DNA of 25,987 nucleotides from Treponema sp. UBA3819 (GCA_002369025.1 DFDV01000217.1:1-25987), one strand, 5' to 3'; counted from the first letter of the stretch, positions 1-8,142 are shown. A program made the numbers and translations. The notes: generated by a model from the letters alone, not told the origin.

Positions 1-2
1 CT

Positions 3-227
3 CCTTTCAGAATTGCTAAACTTTTGTCGGATTTGGCCGATATTGATAATGAGCGTCGTGTAGTAGTTGGTCGCGAACTGACTAAACTGCACGAAGAGAT
101 TGTGGAAGGTACCGCAGCTGAAATGTGCGATGAATTCCTTTCCCGGGATAAAATCCTCGGAGAGTTCGCAATTTTCATTTCCGGTAACAAAAATGTTAAA
201 CTTTCTGAGGAAAGTGCCGATAATTAA
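3..227 (+). CDS. rsmI: RsmI, 16S rRNA 2'-O-ribose C1402 methyltransferase (C-terminal part)
   Basis: The reading frame is open from the window edge, so the true start lies upstream; only about 74 C-terminal residues are present. The piece RRVVVGRELTKLHEE followed by an acidic helix and the strand GEFAIFISG is the typical C-terminal signature of the RsmI (YraL) branch of tetrapyrrole-methylase-fold enzymes. RsmI uses S-adenosylmethionine to 2'-O-methylate C1402 in the ribosomal decoding centre. It stops with TAA 20 nt before flgM, so the two are probably co-transcribed. A TTG at 24 could be read as a start, but the family similarity continues upstream of it, so I treat this as a truncated gene. 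Confidence 0.85.
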   Translation, partial: PFRIAKLLSDLADIDNERRVVVGRELTKLHEEIVEGTAAEMCDEFLSRDKILGEFAIFISGNKNVKLSEESADN

Positions 228-247
228 ACTGTAGAGGCAGGTTAGAT

Positions 248-538
248 ATGATGAGCGTAGATAAAATCGGTGGTCTGAACCCACTTAACAACGTACAGAA
301 TACAAAACGCACAAGCAGTGCAGCAGCGTACAAGTCTGCTCCTGACTCAATCAGTGTTTCTGATGAAGCAAAGGAAGCGGCAAAAGTCTACTATATGAAC
401 CAGGTTGCTGCAGAGACTTCTGATGTCCGTGCAGATCTGGTAGCAGCACTCAAAGAAAAGATTAAGGATCCTAACTACCTTAGTCCTGCAGTAATCAATG
501 CAACTGCAGAGCGCATCATGGCAAGCTATGGACTGTAA
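248..538 (+). CDS. flgM: FlgM-type anti-sigma-28 factor
   Basis: A 96-residue acidic-to-neutral protein with a disordered Gly/Asn/Ser-rich N-terminus (KIGGLNPLNN) and a helical C-terminal half. That half carries the family pattern VRADLVAALKEKI, then a Pro/Tyr turn, then an AxRIMxSYG-like end. In flagellated bacteria FlgM binds and holds sigma-28 (FliA) until the flagellar hook-basal body is complete; in spirochaetes this would govern late periplasmic-flagellum genes. There are two adjacent ATG codons (248 and 251), with a GAGG about 11 nt upstream of the first. It follows rsmI closely and is ended by a strong hairpin at 578-609. Length and layout match the family, so the call is fairly safe. 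Confidence 0.82.
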   Translation: MMSVDKIGGLNPLNNVQNTKRTSSAAAYKSAPDSISVSDEAKEAAKVYYMNQVAAETSDVRADLVAALKEKIKDPNYLSPAVINATAERIMASYGL

Positions 539-577
539 TTGCAGCACTAGTGCGGTTACGTATTTTTAGTGACTTGG

Positions 578-609
578 AAAAAGGCGGAAGATTGATTTCC
601 GTCTTTTTT
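578..609 (+). terminator. Intrinsic terminator after flgM
   Basis: AAAAAGGCGGAA (578-589) pairs with TTCCGTCTTTTT (597-608) through one G:U pair, with a 7-nt loop and a run of T. The A-rich left arm would also give a T-run on the opposite strand, so it may act in both directions. Confidence 0.8.
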
Positions 610-628
610 GTTTTAAATGCGAAAGCAA

Positions 629-656
629 AACGGGGACTCGTACGAGCCCCCGTTTG
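629..656 (-). terminator. Hairpin at the 3' end of the decarboxylase gene
   Basis: AAACGGGG (629-636) pairs with CCCCGTTT near 649-656; inside it lies the palindrome CTCGTACGAG (638-647). On the minus strand the stem ends in GTTTTGCTTT, a moderate T-rich tail, immediately after the stop codon of the decarboxylase at 658. Confidence 0.6.
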
Positions 657-657
657 T

Positions 658-1830
658 CTACTCCATATAGTATGTTTTGATTGGCGGGAAGCCGTTAAAG
701 GCTACGCTGGCATAGGTGGATGTGTAAGCTCCGGTTGAAAGCCAGTAGAGTTTGTCTCCTGCTTTGAGGGAGAGGGGCAGTTTGTACTTGAAGTCTTCGT
801 ACATGATGTCTGCGCTGTCACAGGTGGGACCTGCCAGAATCACTTCACCTTCTTTTGCATCTTTGCAGTCTTTTGAGCTGATAACGGGATATTTGATGGA
901 TTCATCCAGTGTTTCTACAAGACCATTGAATTTGCCCGCATCCTGATAGACCCAGCGCTGCAGGGCGGTGTTGTTTTTGCGGCTCACCAGAACTACTTCG
1001 CTGGTAAGGATTCCGCAGTCGCCCACAAGGGAACGGCCCGGTTCCAGAATGATGTGGGGAATTTCATCACCAAAGTCATCATGGAGGTAGCGGGTAATTT
1101 CTGCGGCATAGGTGTGCAGGTCATTTGCGGCCTGAATATAATGTGCGGGGAAACCGCCACCCATGTTAATCATTGTCAGGCGGATTTCTTCTTCCTCTTC
1201 CAGTGCGGAAAAGAGATATTTTACTTTTGCAATAGCATCGTTCCAGGTACCGATATCGCGCTGCTGACTTCCCACATGAAAACTGATGCCATAGGGTGTG
1301 AGGCCCATATCCCTTGCCATGACAATCAAATCGTAGGCCATGTCCGGATGACAGCCGAATTTGCGGCTCAGGGGCCAGTCTGCAGAAGTTGTGTTTTCAA
1401 TCAGGACGCGCACGTAGACCCGGCTTCCCGGTGCCTGTTCAGCAATGTTTTTCAAATCATCTTTGCTGTCAGTGGCAAACATGCGAACGCCTTTGTCATA
1501 AAAATACTTGATGTCCTTAGCTTTTTTTATGGTATTGCCGTAGGAAATGCGGTCCGGATGAATTCCGTGGGCGAGCACCGCGTCCAGTTCGTAGCGGGAG
1601 GCTATGTCAAAATTTGAGCCCAGTTCATCCAGCAGGCTGATGACAGGGTCGCCCGGATTTGACTTTACGGCGTAATACACCTGTGCGTAGGGAAATGCAT
1701 CCCGCAGCTTGATGTAATTGAACTTGATTTGATGAAGATTGATTACGATGTTTGGAGTTTCAAGATTCTCCGAAAACTCAAGAAAACGATTCCACTCAGA
1801 ATCAGAAATAAAGTCAGCACGATTGAACAA
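658..1830 (-). CDS. Group IV PLP-dependent amino-acid decarboxylase (ornithine/lysine/diaminopimelate type)
   Basis: Alanine-racemase-fold barrel followed by a beta-sandwich. Visible signatures are YYAVKSN, with the Schiff-base lysine at about residue 56 of the start chosen here, then SFHVGSQ, MGGGFP for the PLP phosphate, EPGRSLVGD, and the C-terminal GPTCDSAD whose cysteine reaches into the partner's active site. Such enzymes make putrescine or cadaverine, or lysine from diaminopimelate. The compact size (390 residues) and SADWPLSRKFGC favour the bacterial ornithine/lysine decarboxylase branch; substrate cannot be fixed from sequence. The frame is open to a TTG at 1923, but I prefer the TTG at 1830, which has AAGGTGG 6 nt upstream. 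The extra 31 residues from 1923 look unlike the family and have no ribosome-binding site. Confidence 0.85.
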   Translation of the reverse strand: MFNRADFISDSEWNRFLEFSENLETPNIVINLHQIKFNYIKLRDAFPYAQVYYAVKSNPGDPVISLLDELGSNFDIASRYELDAVLAHGIHPDRISYGNTIKKAKDIKYFYDKGVRMFATDSKDDLKNIAEQAPGSRVYVRVLIENTTSADWPLSRKFGCHPDMAYDLIVMARDMGLTPYGISFHVGSQQRDIGTWNDAIAKVKYLFSALEEEEEIRLTMINMGGGFPAHYIQAANDLHTYAAEITRYLHDDFGDEIPHIILEPGRSLVGDCGILTSEVVLVSRKNNTALQRWVYQDAGKFNGLVETLDESIKYPVISSKDCKDAKEGEVILAGPTCDSADIMYEDFKYKLPLSLKAGDKLYWLSTGAYTSTYASVAFNGFPPIKTYYME

Positions 1831-1987
1831 ACCATACCACCTTATGAATAATCTCGATGCCAGATAGGAGTGCAAGGCATTTATGCGAACCGCATAGAGG
1901 GGATAATAATAAAAATCGGGCAAGTTTACTAGTCTATTTGAGAAAAAAATATGATTTTTTTGGCGTCAGACAGGCTTTTTTTTCTGC

Positions 1988-2016
1988 TTGCGTGAAAACC
2001 TAAAAGGCTTTATGCT
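1988..2016 (+). promoter_or_regulatory. Sigma-70-type promoter for the Fe-ADH-like gene
   Basis: TTGCGT (1988-1993), a 17-nt spacer and TATGCT (2011-2016). The -10 box ends only 6 nt before the ATG at 2023, so transcription would start at the A of the start codon. No Shine-Dalgarno sequence is present. Confidence 0.55.
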
Positions 2017-2022
2017 AGAGAT

Positions 2023-3171
2023 ATGGCAGATTTTACCTTTCGAATTTCACCGAACATCGTGCTCGGTTCATATACCACCAGCCGTTTAGGCGAATTTGCA
2101 TTGCAGTATGGTAAGCGTTTTATGCTGGTGCTCGACCCTATCCTAAAAGATGTAAAATCACATGAAAAAGTTCTGCAGTCCCTCAAGGACAGGGGCATAG
2201 AATTTTTTGTATTTGAGGAACTGGCAGAAGGCGCAACTACAAAAAGCATTCAGAAAGCACTGACCCTTGCCCGCCAGTCTCATGTTCAGGGAATTATAGG
2301 CGTTGGCGGAGGCCGTGCAATCAATGTAGCCCGTACCATTGCGGCAATTTACAATGAAACAGATGAAGTCTATGCATTTGCAGAGGGAAAAAGCATTTCT
2401 TCCCAGCCCCTTCCACTTATCTGCCTGCCGACAACCACCCGCGACCCCTTTGTATTTACAGATACCATACCCCTTACAGATTCACGGATTTCTCAGATAG
2501 CACTGATAAAGGCACAGAACAGTCTCTGTAAACTGGTTCTTTTTGATCCCAACATGACGGCTACCCTCAGTGCCAACCAGACAGAATCCATGACAATTGA
2601 ATCTATGTGTCTGGCTACAGAAGCCTATCTTTCACAGAAGGCAAATTTCTTTAGCGATATGATTGCAGAAAAAGCGGTGGAGATTTTGGGTTATGCTACA
2701 GATGCCAACCGTTCCCTTACGATTACAACGCCTGCCGAAGAATTGCTGAGTCAGGGCGGCTGCATGGCTTCCCTTGCCAGTGCAACATCATCTATTGGTG
2801 TGGCATCACTTCTGGCTCTCTGCATTAACGCCCGCTACAGGACAAGCCGCTCTCTGGTGACGGCGATTTTGTTTCCCCACATCATTGAAGACTGTGCAAA
2901 ATTCAAAAGCGATCGCGTTGCAAAACTGCTTCAGCTGCTTAATACTGCATCACAAAGCGGAAGTCCTGAAGAATGTGCAAAAGCCTTTGCAGATGATATC
3001 CGTCAGCGGCTTGCAAAAGCAAATCTGCCTGCCCGCTTAAAAGATTTGAATATTTCCATTGAACAGCTGGCACTGGCCGCAGAGGATGCAGGTAAACTGG
3101 ATTACATCAATTCATTGCCGCGAAGCATGACCAGCGATGATTTGTTCTCACTGATAAAACAGGCATACTGA
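2023..3171 (+). CDS. Iron-alcohol-dehydrogenase-fold protein without metal ligands
   Basis: The 382-residue length and general pattern (GVGGGRAINVAR at 93-104, LPTT at 135-138, LFDPNMT at 173-179, TAILFPH at 280-286) place it in the group III Fe-dependent alcohol dehydrogenase superfamily. By hand alignment to E. coli FucO, the four metal ligands Asp and three His correspond here to Glu193, Leu197, Ser262 and Arg276. The nicotinamide-side GTGSE loop after PTT is replaced by TRDPFVF, and the dinucleotide GGGS-x-x-D reads GGGR-x-x-N. A classical metal-dependent dehydrogenase reaction is therefore unlikely; a metal-free activity or a non-catalytic role are possible. It is probably co-transcribed with the methyltransferase 40 nt downstream. 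Fold assignment is good; function is unknown. Confidence 0.75.
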   Translation: MADFTFRISPNIVLGSYTTSRLGEFALQYGKRFMLVLDPILKDVKSHEKVLQSLKDRGIEFFVFEELAEGATTKSIQKALTLARQSHVQGIIGVGGGRAINVARTIAAIYNETDEVYAFAEGKSISSQPLPLICLPTTTRDPFVFTDTIPLTDSRISQIALIKAQNSLCKLVLFDPNMTATLSANQTESMTIESMCLATEAYLSQKANFFSDMIAEKAVEILGYATDANRSLTITTPAEELLSQGGCMASLASATSSIGVASLLALCINARYRTSRSLVTAILFPHIIEDCAKFKSDRVAKLLQLLNTASQSGSPEECAKAFADDIRQRLAKANLPARLKDLNISIEQLALAAEDAGKLDYINSLPRSMTSDDLFSLIKQAY

Positions 3172-3211
3172 TTTTTGAGCGCATGTTGCGGCGCGCTAAT
3201 TGTGTGTAGAT

Positions 3212-4042
3212 ATGATTGAAATTGGCAAACTTGGACAACTGGAACCGGGGCAAAAGCGGCGTAAACTGGCGCTCACTTTTGGCGCGCTTGAACGCGATAT
3301 TTGCGGTATTGCAGAAAAAGGCATGGAGTACAGCTACAAAATGCCCCGCGCCGACTATGTAAGACGACTTGCAGAAATTGTTGTCCGTGACCCTCAGATT
3401 TCCCCTCAGGCAGAGGAGCAGCTTAAGTCTCTTCTGGCAGAAAATCCCCTGGATGAAAAACGCACCTGTAACTGTGCCCGTAACACTCTTCTGACCATAA
3501 TCGGCACATTTCCTGCAGAATGGGATTTAATCATTGCGCCGCACCAGTCTCCTCTGGATGAAGACGGTATGGTACGCCAGCGGGATTTTTTCCCCGGTGT
3601 CTGTGTCTATGCAGAAGATATCCGCTCGCCGTTTAATCTGGGGTCTGTCTTCAGGACGGCAGAGGCAATGGGAGCGGAAAAAGTCTACATTTCACCCCTC
3701 TGTACCGATCCGGAACATCCTAAGGCACAGCGGGGCAGCATGGGTTGTATTGAGACGTTGGGTTATGAACGAAAAAGTCTGGATGAACTGCCCGCTGACC
3801 TGCCCGTATTCGTGCTGGAGACAGGCGGCACCCCAATAGAAGAATTTAAATTTCCTCAAAAGGGCATCTGCATTATCGGTTCGGAAGAACTGGGAGTCAG
3901 CCCAAAGGCTCTGGAGCGGGCCACATACGGCAGAGTGAGCATTCCTATGAAGGGCTTAAAAGCGTCTCTTAATGTAGGAGTCGCATTCGGTATTCTCATG
4001 CAAAAATGGGTGGAAGCGCTTACCGGTCAGGTTGAAGACTAG
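3212..4042 (+). CDS. SPOUT-superfamily (SpoU/TrmH) RNA 2'-O-methyltransferase
   Basis: Residues about 130-270 carry the three knotted-fold motifs: SPFNLGSVFRTAEAMG (motif 1), IIGSEELGVS (motif 2) and VSIPMKGLKASLNVGVAFGI (motif 3), which bind S-adenosylmethionine in the C-terminal trefoil knot and set up the dimer. About 120 residues in front form an N-terminal extension that I do not recognise and that probably selects the RNA. The target (tRNA or 23S rRNA ribose) cannot be told. I chose the ATG at 3212; an in-frame TTG at 3200 adds four residues. There is no clear Shine-Dalgarno sequence. The stop lies only 10 nt from the convergent stop of the next gene, leaving no room for a separate terminator. 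Confidence 0.85.
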   Translation: MIEIGKLGQLEPGQKRRKLALTFGALERDICGIAEKGMEYSYKMPRADYVRRLAEIVVRDPQISPQAEEQLKSLLAENPLDEKRTCNCARNTLLTIIGTFPAEWDLIIAPHQSPLDEDGMVRQRDFFPGVCVYAEDIRSPFNLGSVFRTAEAMGAEKVYISPLCTDPEHPKAQRGSMGCIETLGYERKSLDELPADLPVFVLETGGTPIEEFKFPQKGICIIGSEELGVSPKALERATYGRVSIPMKGLKASLNVGVAFGILMQKWVEALTGQVED

Positions 4043-4052
4043 GCCTGTAAGA

Positions 4053-5561
4053 TTAGCGGGAAGAAGAGCCGTTTGTGAAGGCTGAGGAAAGCCTGTCTGT
4101 AATCTTTGCTATCTGCTGTTCATTCTTTAAGCCAAAGAGCTTGAGTACATCGGAATCAAACTGATAGAAATCAACTTCGTGGTCAGCATAATGCACCATC
4201 ATATCTGCCAGATATACAAGACTTGTCTGTTTGCGGACTTCCTGCGGGGCAAGATCCGGTTCGTGGTGATGGCGGATAACCTTGATGATGGTTTCCGGGA
4301 AATTCCATTTTTCTGCAATCAGCGCACCCAGGTCTCCGTGGTTTACACCGGCAACCAGTTTTTCAAAAGTGCTCATTGGAACGCCCTTGTCTGAACCGAT
4401 TTTTTTGAGTTGTTCTTCCAGTTCAGGACGGGCTGTGTTGAAAATAACCTTACCCATGTCATGCAAAAGACCGCAGATGTATGCGTCTTCCAGAACTTCC
4501 CGTTCGTTTGCACAGAAGTTGCGGGCCAGATTGTATGAGAAGAAGGCAACTTTATGAGCATGAGCCCATAAGTCTTTTTTGCTTTCGGGAGCCAGTTTCT
4601 TGAGTTCGGCGAGGGAGCCGACAGAAAGCAGCAGATTGCGCACACCGCCGACACCAATCATCTTTACGGCATCTGTAATGCTGCGGCAGGGAGAAGCCAG
4701 CGCAAAAACAGCAGAATTAACCAGTTTGAGCAGATCGGTGGTAAGTGATACATCGCTTGAAATACTTGCGGCAATATCGCTCAGCTTTGAGTCCGGGTCG
4801 TTTGTCTGTTTTGTCAGGCGGATAATTGTATCCGGGAACTGAGGAAGGGCGTCGATAATTTTGACAAATTCGTGAGAAACAATCGCAATATTTTTCTGGG
4901 TAGTTTCGTTGAGCGGCAGAATGATACGGGTGATTGTTTCGCCATTTTCACAGATAATCTGAAAATTTTCTTCCGTAAGTCCGATTTTTTCAAGCATGAG
5001 AATCATGATGACCAGACCAAGACCGGCACCTTCGCTGTCATCAAGAATCTGTGAAAAAGCCTGGTCAGGCGAAGTGTACTGCTGGGCGCGGCTCAATTTG
5101 TCGTGCATGCGCTTGTATTCGGTAACAGTCAGTTCTGCATTGTTGCGCACTTCCACCTTGATTTTGCCGTTTCTGGTCTGCAGGACTAATTTTACATACA
5201 GACCGGCTTCTTTTTGCTTCTGCAGATAATAGTTGATGTTGTTCAGCGTGTGGGATTTAAAATCTTTCATGCCCTCTGCATAGTCAGCATCGTTATTGAT
5301 GTCCAGATTTTTTTCACGGAAGTAGACGCGCTTGGTGTTTGCCTTTTTTGAGTTGGTCATCAGCTCGTTCAGACAGTAGGAAAGGTATTCAATCATCTGC
5401 TGCTGATTCAGTTCATTCAGAAAGGCTGCAAGAACGGAATTCATATAATCTTCCATTTCTTTTGGAAGTGTATATGTCGTAATAGTGAGCGGAATGCCGG
5501 CAGAAATTGCCCTTTTAATTTTTGTGATATCTACTGTAATCTTCTTTTTGTTATCTGCCAT
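4053..5561 (-). CDS. HATPase-like domain fused to an HDOD/HD domain, signalling protein
   Basis: 502 residues in two parts. The first 220 or so resemble a GHKL/histidine-kinase ATPase: LNELMTNSKKA is an N-box and SEGAGLGLVIM a G-box, but there is no phospho-accepting histidine domain. From about 240 an HDOD domain begins (LPQFPDTIIRLTKQTNDPDS, then LLKLVNSAVFA). Unlike most HDOD proteins it keeps HD-hydrolase-type residues: AHAHK, LLHDMGK, NHGDLG and RHHHEP. This could mean metal binding or phosphodiesterase activity. There are no membrane segments, so it should be cytoplasmic. A regulatory role, perhaps in cyclic-di-nucleotide or motility signalling, is inference. It is transcribed divergently from the gene at 5660. 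Confidence 0.8.
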   Translation of the reverse strand: MADNKKKITVDITKIKRAISAGIPLTITTYTLPKEMEDYMNSVLAAFLNELNQQQMIEYLSYCLNELMTNSKKANTKRVYFREKNLDINNDADYAEGMKDFKSHTLNNINYYLQKQKEAGLYVKLVLQTRNGKIKVEVRNNAELTVTEYKRMHDKLSRAQQYTSPDQAFSQILDDSEGAGLGLVIMILMLEKIGLTEENFQIICENGETITRIILPLNETTQKNIAIVSHEFVKIIDALPQFPDTIIRLTKQTNDPDSKLSDIAASISSDVSLTTDLLKLVNSAVFALASPCRSITDAVKMIGVGGVRNLLLSVGSLAELKKLAPESKKDLWAHAHKVAFFSYNLARNFCANEREVLEDAYICGLLHDMGKVIFNTARPELEEQLKKIGSDKGVPMSTFEKLVAGVNHGDLGALIAEKWNFPETIIKVIRHHHEPDLAPQEVRKQTSLVYLADMMVHYADHEVDFYQFDSDVLKLFGLKNEQQIAKITDRLSSAFTNGSSSR

Positions 5562-5579
5562 AAGCTGGTAAAAACTCGC

Positions 5580-5659
5580 TTTATAATTATATCATATTAT
5601 AAGTGTTTTTGCATTAAATTCTTGTGGAATTACTGCGGATTTTTTGCTATTATTGGCAT
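5580..5659. promoter_or_regulatory. AT-rich divergent promoter region
   Basis: Several TATAAT-like hexamers occur on both strands between 5580 and 5605, upstream of the ATPase-HDOD gene (-). On the plus strand TATTAT at 5648-5653 ends 6 nt before the ATG at 5660. Neither gene has an obvious Shine-Dalgarno sequence. The -35 elements are weak (TTGTGG at 5622-5627 with a long 20-nt spacer). Confidence 0.45.
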
Positions 5660-6790
5660 ATGTTTGATGTTTTTCTGGCTGAATTGCTGATTTTATCCAT
5701 GCTTGTTCTGCTTTCCCTGCGCATTTTTTTTACAAAGCGCGCCCGTATTGATGCAGCGGCAATTCTGGCTCCTACATCCTTTGTCTTTTCCCTGCTGGTT
5801 CTTTACATCTGGGGCGCGGACTCCATTACGCTGCTTCTCGTCCTGTTCACTTTTTTTGCCCTCATTATCAATGTTCGCTCCGTCATGCGTCTTTCTGCCC
5901 GGGTTGTGGTGGACTACTACAGTGCCCGATATGTTATCCCCATGATTTTGATTCTGCTTTTTTCTCTGGGCTTGATTACACTGCTGATTATTTTCAGGCC
6001 GGTGCGCTACTTTGGCAGAGATTTTGGCGTAACTAGAGAAAAAACAACGCTGACTGGTAATCTGACTACAGGACTTTACGAACGCACAACAGTTTTTGAA
6101 CAATCGGGCATTACGGGAATGCTTTACACCTATGAAAAAATGCCTGCTGACTCTGATGAAAAATCAGAAAAAAAGAATGAAATTGTTCCCACGGTGATTT
6201 TTGTACCAAAATGTTCAGCCCAGGCCGTGCACTATGAGCCATATTTTTTAATGCTTGCCCAGAAAGGCTGCCGCGTCCTTTCCGCGGAATACAATGCCTT
6301 TGACCGTGAGCTTTTTGACCTTCCCCTGCTGAACAGCAGATTTTTCCGTCGTTTTTACACTCTCTGGCTCTGGTTTAAAGACCGGAAAGAATTTAATCGT
6401 ACCATAGAGAAAGATACGGCTTATGCCCTGAAGACATACCGTGAGCTGGCAAAGATTGCCCTGAACCGCTATGGAAAGGACACACAAATTCTGTTTGCGG
6501 TAGAAGAGATTGGCATTGATGCCCTTAACGAACTGACTTCGGCATTTGCAGAAAACAGTCTTGGTTTTTATGCCCTTAACCGTCTGCCCGAATATACAAC
6601 GACGAATTTTGGTTTTCTTGCCCAGACGGATGTACTTTTAGCCTATACCATGGGTATCTCCCGTGACAACAGTTTCTTTATTCCGCGCTATGTAGCGGCA
6701 AAGACTATGGAATCAATTGAGCAGGCAAAAAAACTGCTTGAACCGGTAGAAATCATCAAAACTGATGGCGAAGAAGGGGAAGAAAAATGA
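5660..6790 (+). CDS. Membrane protein with C-terminal degenerate alpha/beta-hydrolase-like domain
   Basis: 376 residues from the ATG at 5660; a GTG at 5624 would add 12 but has no support. Four hydrophobic segments (about 3-22, 33-52, 55-75 and 96-118) anchor a soluble domain from about 120 onwards. That domain contains PTVIFVPKCSAQAVHYEPYFLML followed by KGCRVLSAEYNAFD. This strand-turn-helix pattern recalls acetylhydrolase/chlorophyllase-like hydrolases near the oxyanion loop. The expected GxSxG nucleophile elbow is absent: the corresponding strand reads ILFAVEEIGID. It is therefore probably not a functional serine hydrolase. Its TGA overlaps the ATG of the Nif3 gene (ATGA), so the two are translationally coupled. 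Identity is not recognised beyond this; the hydrolase link is tentative. Confidence 0.7.
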   Translation: MFDVFLAELLILSMLVLLSLRIFFTKRARIDAAAILAPTSFVFSLLVLYIWGADSITLLLVLFTFFALIINVRSVMRLSARVVVDYYSARYVIPMILILLFSLGLITLLIIFRPVRYFGRDFGVTREKTTLTGNLTTGLYERTTVFEQSGITGMLYTYEKMPADSDEKSEKKNEIVPTVIFVPKCSAQAVHYEPYFLMLAQKGCRVLSAEYNAFDRELFDLPLLNSRFFRRFYTLWLWFKDRKEFNRTIEKDTAYALKTYRELAKIALNRYGKDTQILFAVEEIGIDALNELTSAFAENSLGFYALNRLPEYTTTNFGFLAQTDVLLAYTMGISRDNSFFIPRYVAAKTMESIEQAKKLLEPVEIIKTDGEEGEEK

Positions 6791-7554
6791 CACTGACAGA
6801 ACTGGATTCTTATTTTAATGCTTTCTTAAAGAAAGAAAATTTTTCAGCAGACCCTTCAAGAAACGGCATTCAGATTGCAAATTCTGCGCCGGATTCAAAA
6901 GAGATTACAAAGGTTGCCTTTGCGGTGGATGCGTGTGAAGCAACGGCAAAACAGGCGGCTCAGGCGGGCGCCCAGCTTTTGTTTGTACATCACGGACTTT
7001 TTTGGGGCGGCTGCGACACAATCACAGGCATTCACTACAAACGCATTAAGGCCTTTCTGGAAAATGACCTTGCCCTGTATGCAAGTCACATTCCTCTGGA
7101 CGCAAATCCGGAAGTGGGCAACAACTACGGTATTGCTGCCCGCCTTGGTCTGGAAGATGTTCAGCCCTTTGGCTCCTGGCGCGGCATGACTCTGGGCGCC
7201 ATCGGTATGCTGCCAAAAGCGCTCACCATTGATGAGCTGGAGCGCAAACTCTTTCCCAATGGAGAAAAAGCCGCGCATATCTTTCCCTTTGGCAAAAAAG
7301 AAATCCGCAAAGTAGCTGTCATCTCCGGCGGTGCGGGTGAGAATTTTGAACAGGCGGTGGCCGCAGGTGCGGATGCCTACATTACAGGCGAAGTGGGTCA
7401 CGAAGAATATCATCCCATTGAAGAAAGCGGCATCAATGTGATTGCAGGCGGCCACTATCAGACAGAGACCGTCGGGGTAAATCTGGTTCGGGCCAGACTG
7501 GAAAAGGACTGTGGACTTGAGACAGTCTTTATTGACATTCCAACTAGACTATAA
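6787..7554 (+). CDS. Nif3-like dinuclear metal centre protein (YbgI/YqfO family)
   Basis: 255 residues, the usual length of the short bacterial form. Metal-binding motifs are LFVHHGLFWGG at about 60, SHIPLDANPEVGNNYG at about 98, then GEVGHEEYH and AGGHYQTE near the C-terminus, supplying the conserved His, Asp and Glu ligands of the two-metal site. Family members form toroidal hexamers. They are often labelled GTP cyclohydrolase I type 2, but the cellular role is not settled. It starts inside the stop codon of the membrane-protein gene and ends 27 nt before lspA. Confidence 0.9.
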   Translation: MTLTELDSYFNAFLKKENFSADPSRNGIQIANSAPDSKEITKVAFAVDACEATAKQAAQAGAQLLFVHHGLFWGGCDTITGIHYKRIKAFLENDLALYASHIPLDANPEVGNNYGIAARLGLEDVQPFGSWRGMTLGAIGMLPKALTIDELERKLFPNGEKAAHIFPFGKKEIRKVAVISGGAGENFEQAVAAGADAYITGEVGHEEYHPIEESGINVIAGGHYQTETVGVNLVRARLEKDCGLETVFIDIPTRL

Positions 7555-7581
7555 CGTGTATTTCTTATAAAATAGAAAAAT

Positions 7582-8142
7582 ATGGCACCTAATACATATA
7601 CCGTTGAGTTTAAGCCGGCTCAACCGAAAATCAAAAAGTATATTCCTTTACTTCTGGCTGTAATCGTTATTATTGCTGACCAGATTACCAAGGCTCTCGT
7701 TGTAAAAAACATTCCCCTTTATTCTGTGGGAGCATCATTTTTTGGAGATTTTCTTCGCATTGTGCATGTCTGCAACCCTGGCATTGCCTTTAGCATCGGA
7801 CAGGGATGGTCTGTAGCAGTGCGGGGCATTCTCTTCCGTGCAATTCCCCTTATTGTGATTATTCTGGTAATCGGCGTCTATATCCGCAATGATGATTTTT
7901 CCCTGCTGCAGAGATGGTCAATTTCCGGCATTATCGGTGGCGGACTGGGCAATCTGATTGACCGCTTTTTCCGCACCGAAGGCGTAGTTGATTTTATCGA
8001 CGTAAAATTCTATGGCCTCTTTGGACTTGACCGCTGGCCTACCTTTAACGTAGCCGATTCTGCTGTGGTGGTGTGCGGTATTCTCTTAATCATTTCATTT
8101 TTGATTATGCTGAAAAAAGAAAAGAAGGAAGCCGTGGCATGA
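7582..8142 (+). CDS. lspA: LspA, lipoprotein signal peptidase (signal peptidase II)
   Basis: A 186-residue inner-membrane aspartyl protease with four predicted membrane helices. Family blocks are visible in order: ADQITK in the first helix, HVCNPGIAFSIG, then GGLGNLIDRF followed by VVDFIDV, and WPTFNVADSAVV. The catalytic aspartates are the one in NLIDRF/VVDFID and that in NVADSA. It cleaves the signal peptide of diacylglyceryl-modified prolipoproteins just before the lipidated cysteine, a busy pathway in spirochaetes. TATAAAAT at 7566-7573 lies 8-10 nt before the ATG and there is no Shine-Dalgarno sequence. The 3' end overlaps the next start by 4 nt. Confidence 0.95.
   Translation: MAPNTYTVEFKPAQPKIKKYIPLLLAVIVIIADQITKALVVKNIPLYSVGASFFGDFLRIVHVCNPGIAFSIGQGWSVAVRGILFRAIPLIVIILVIGVYIRNDDFSLLQRWSISGIIGGGLGNLIDRFFRTEGVVDFIDVKFYGLFGLDRWPTFNVADSAVVVCGILLIISFLIMLKKEKKEAVA

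Noticed and set aside
1054..1617. 187-codon plus-strand frame
   Set aside because: It is fully antisense to the decarboxylase, which has clear family motifs.
7532..7537. Perfect TTGACA before lspA
   Set aside because: It is inside the last codons of the Nif3 gene and 28 nt from the TATAAA, too far to form one promoter with it.
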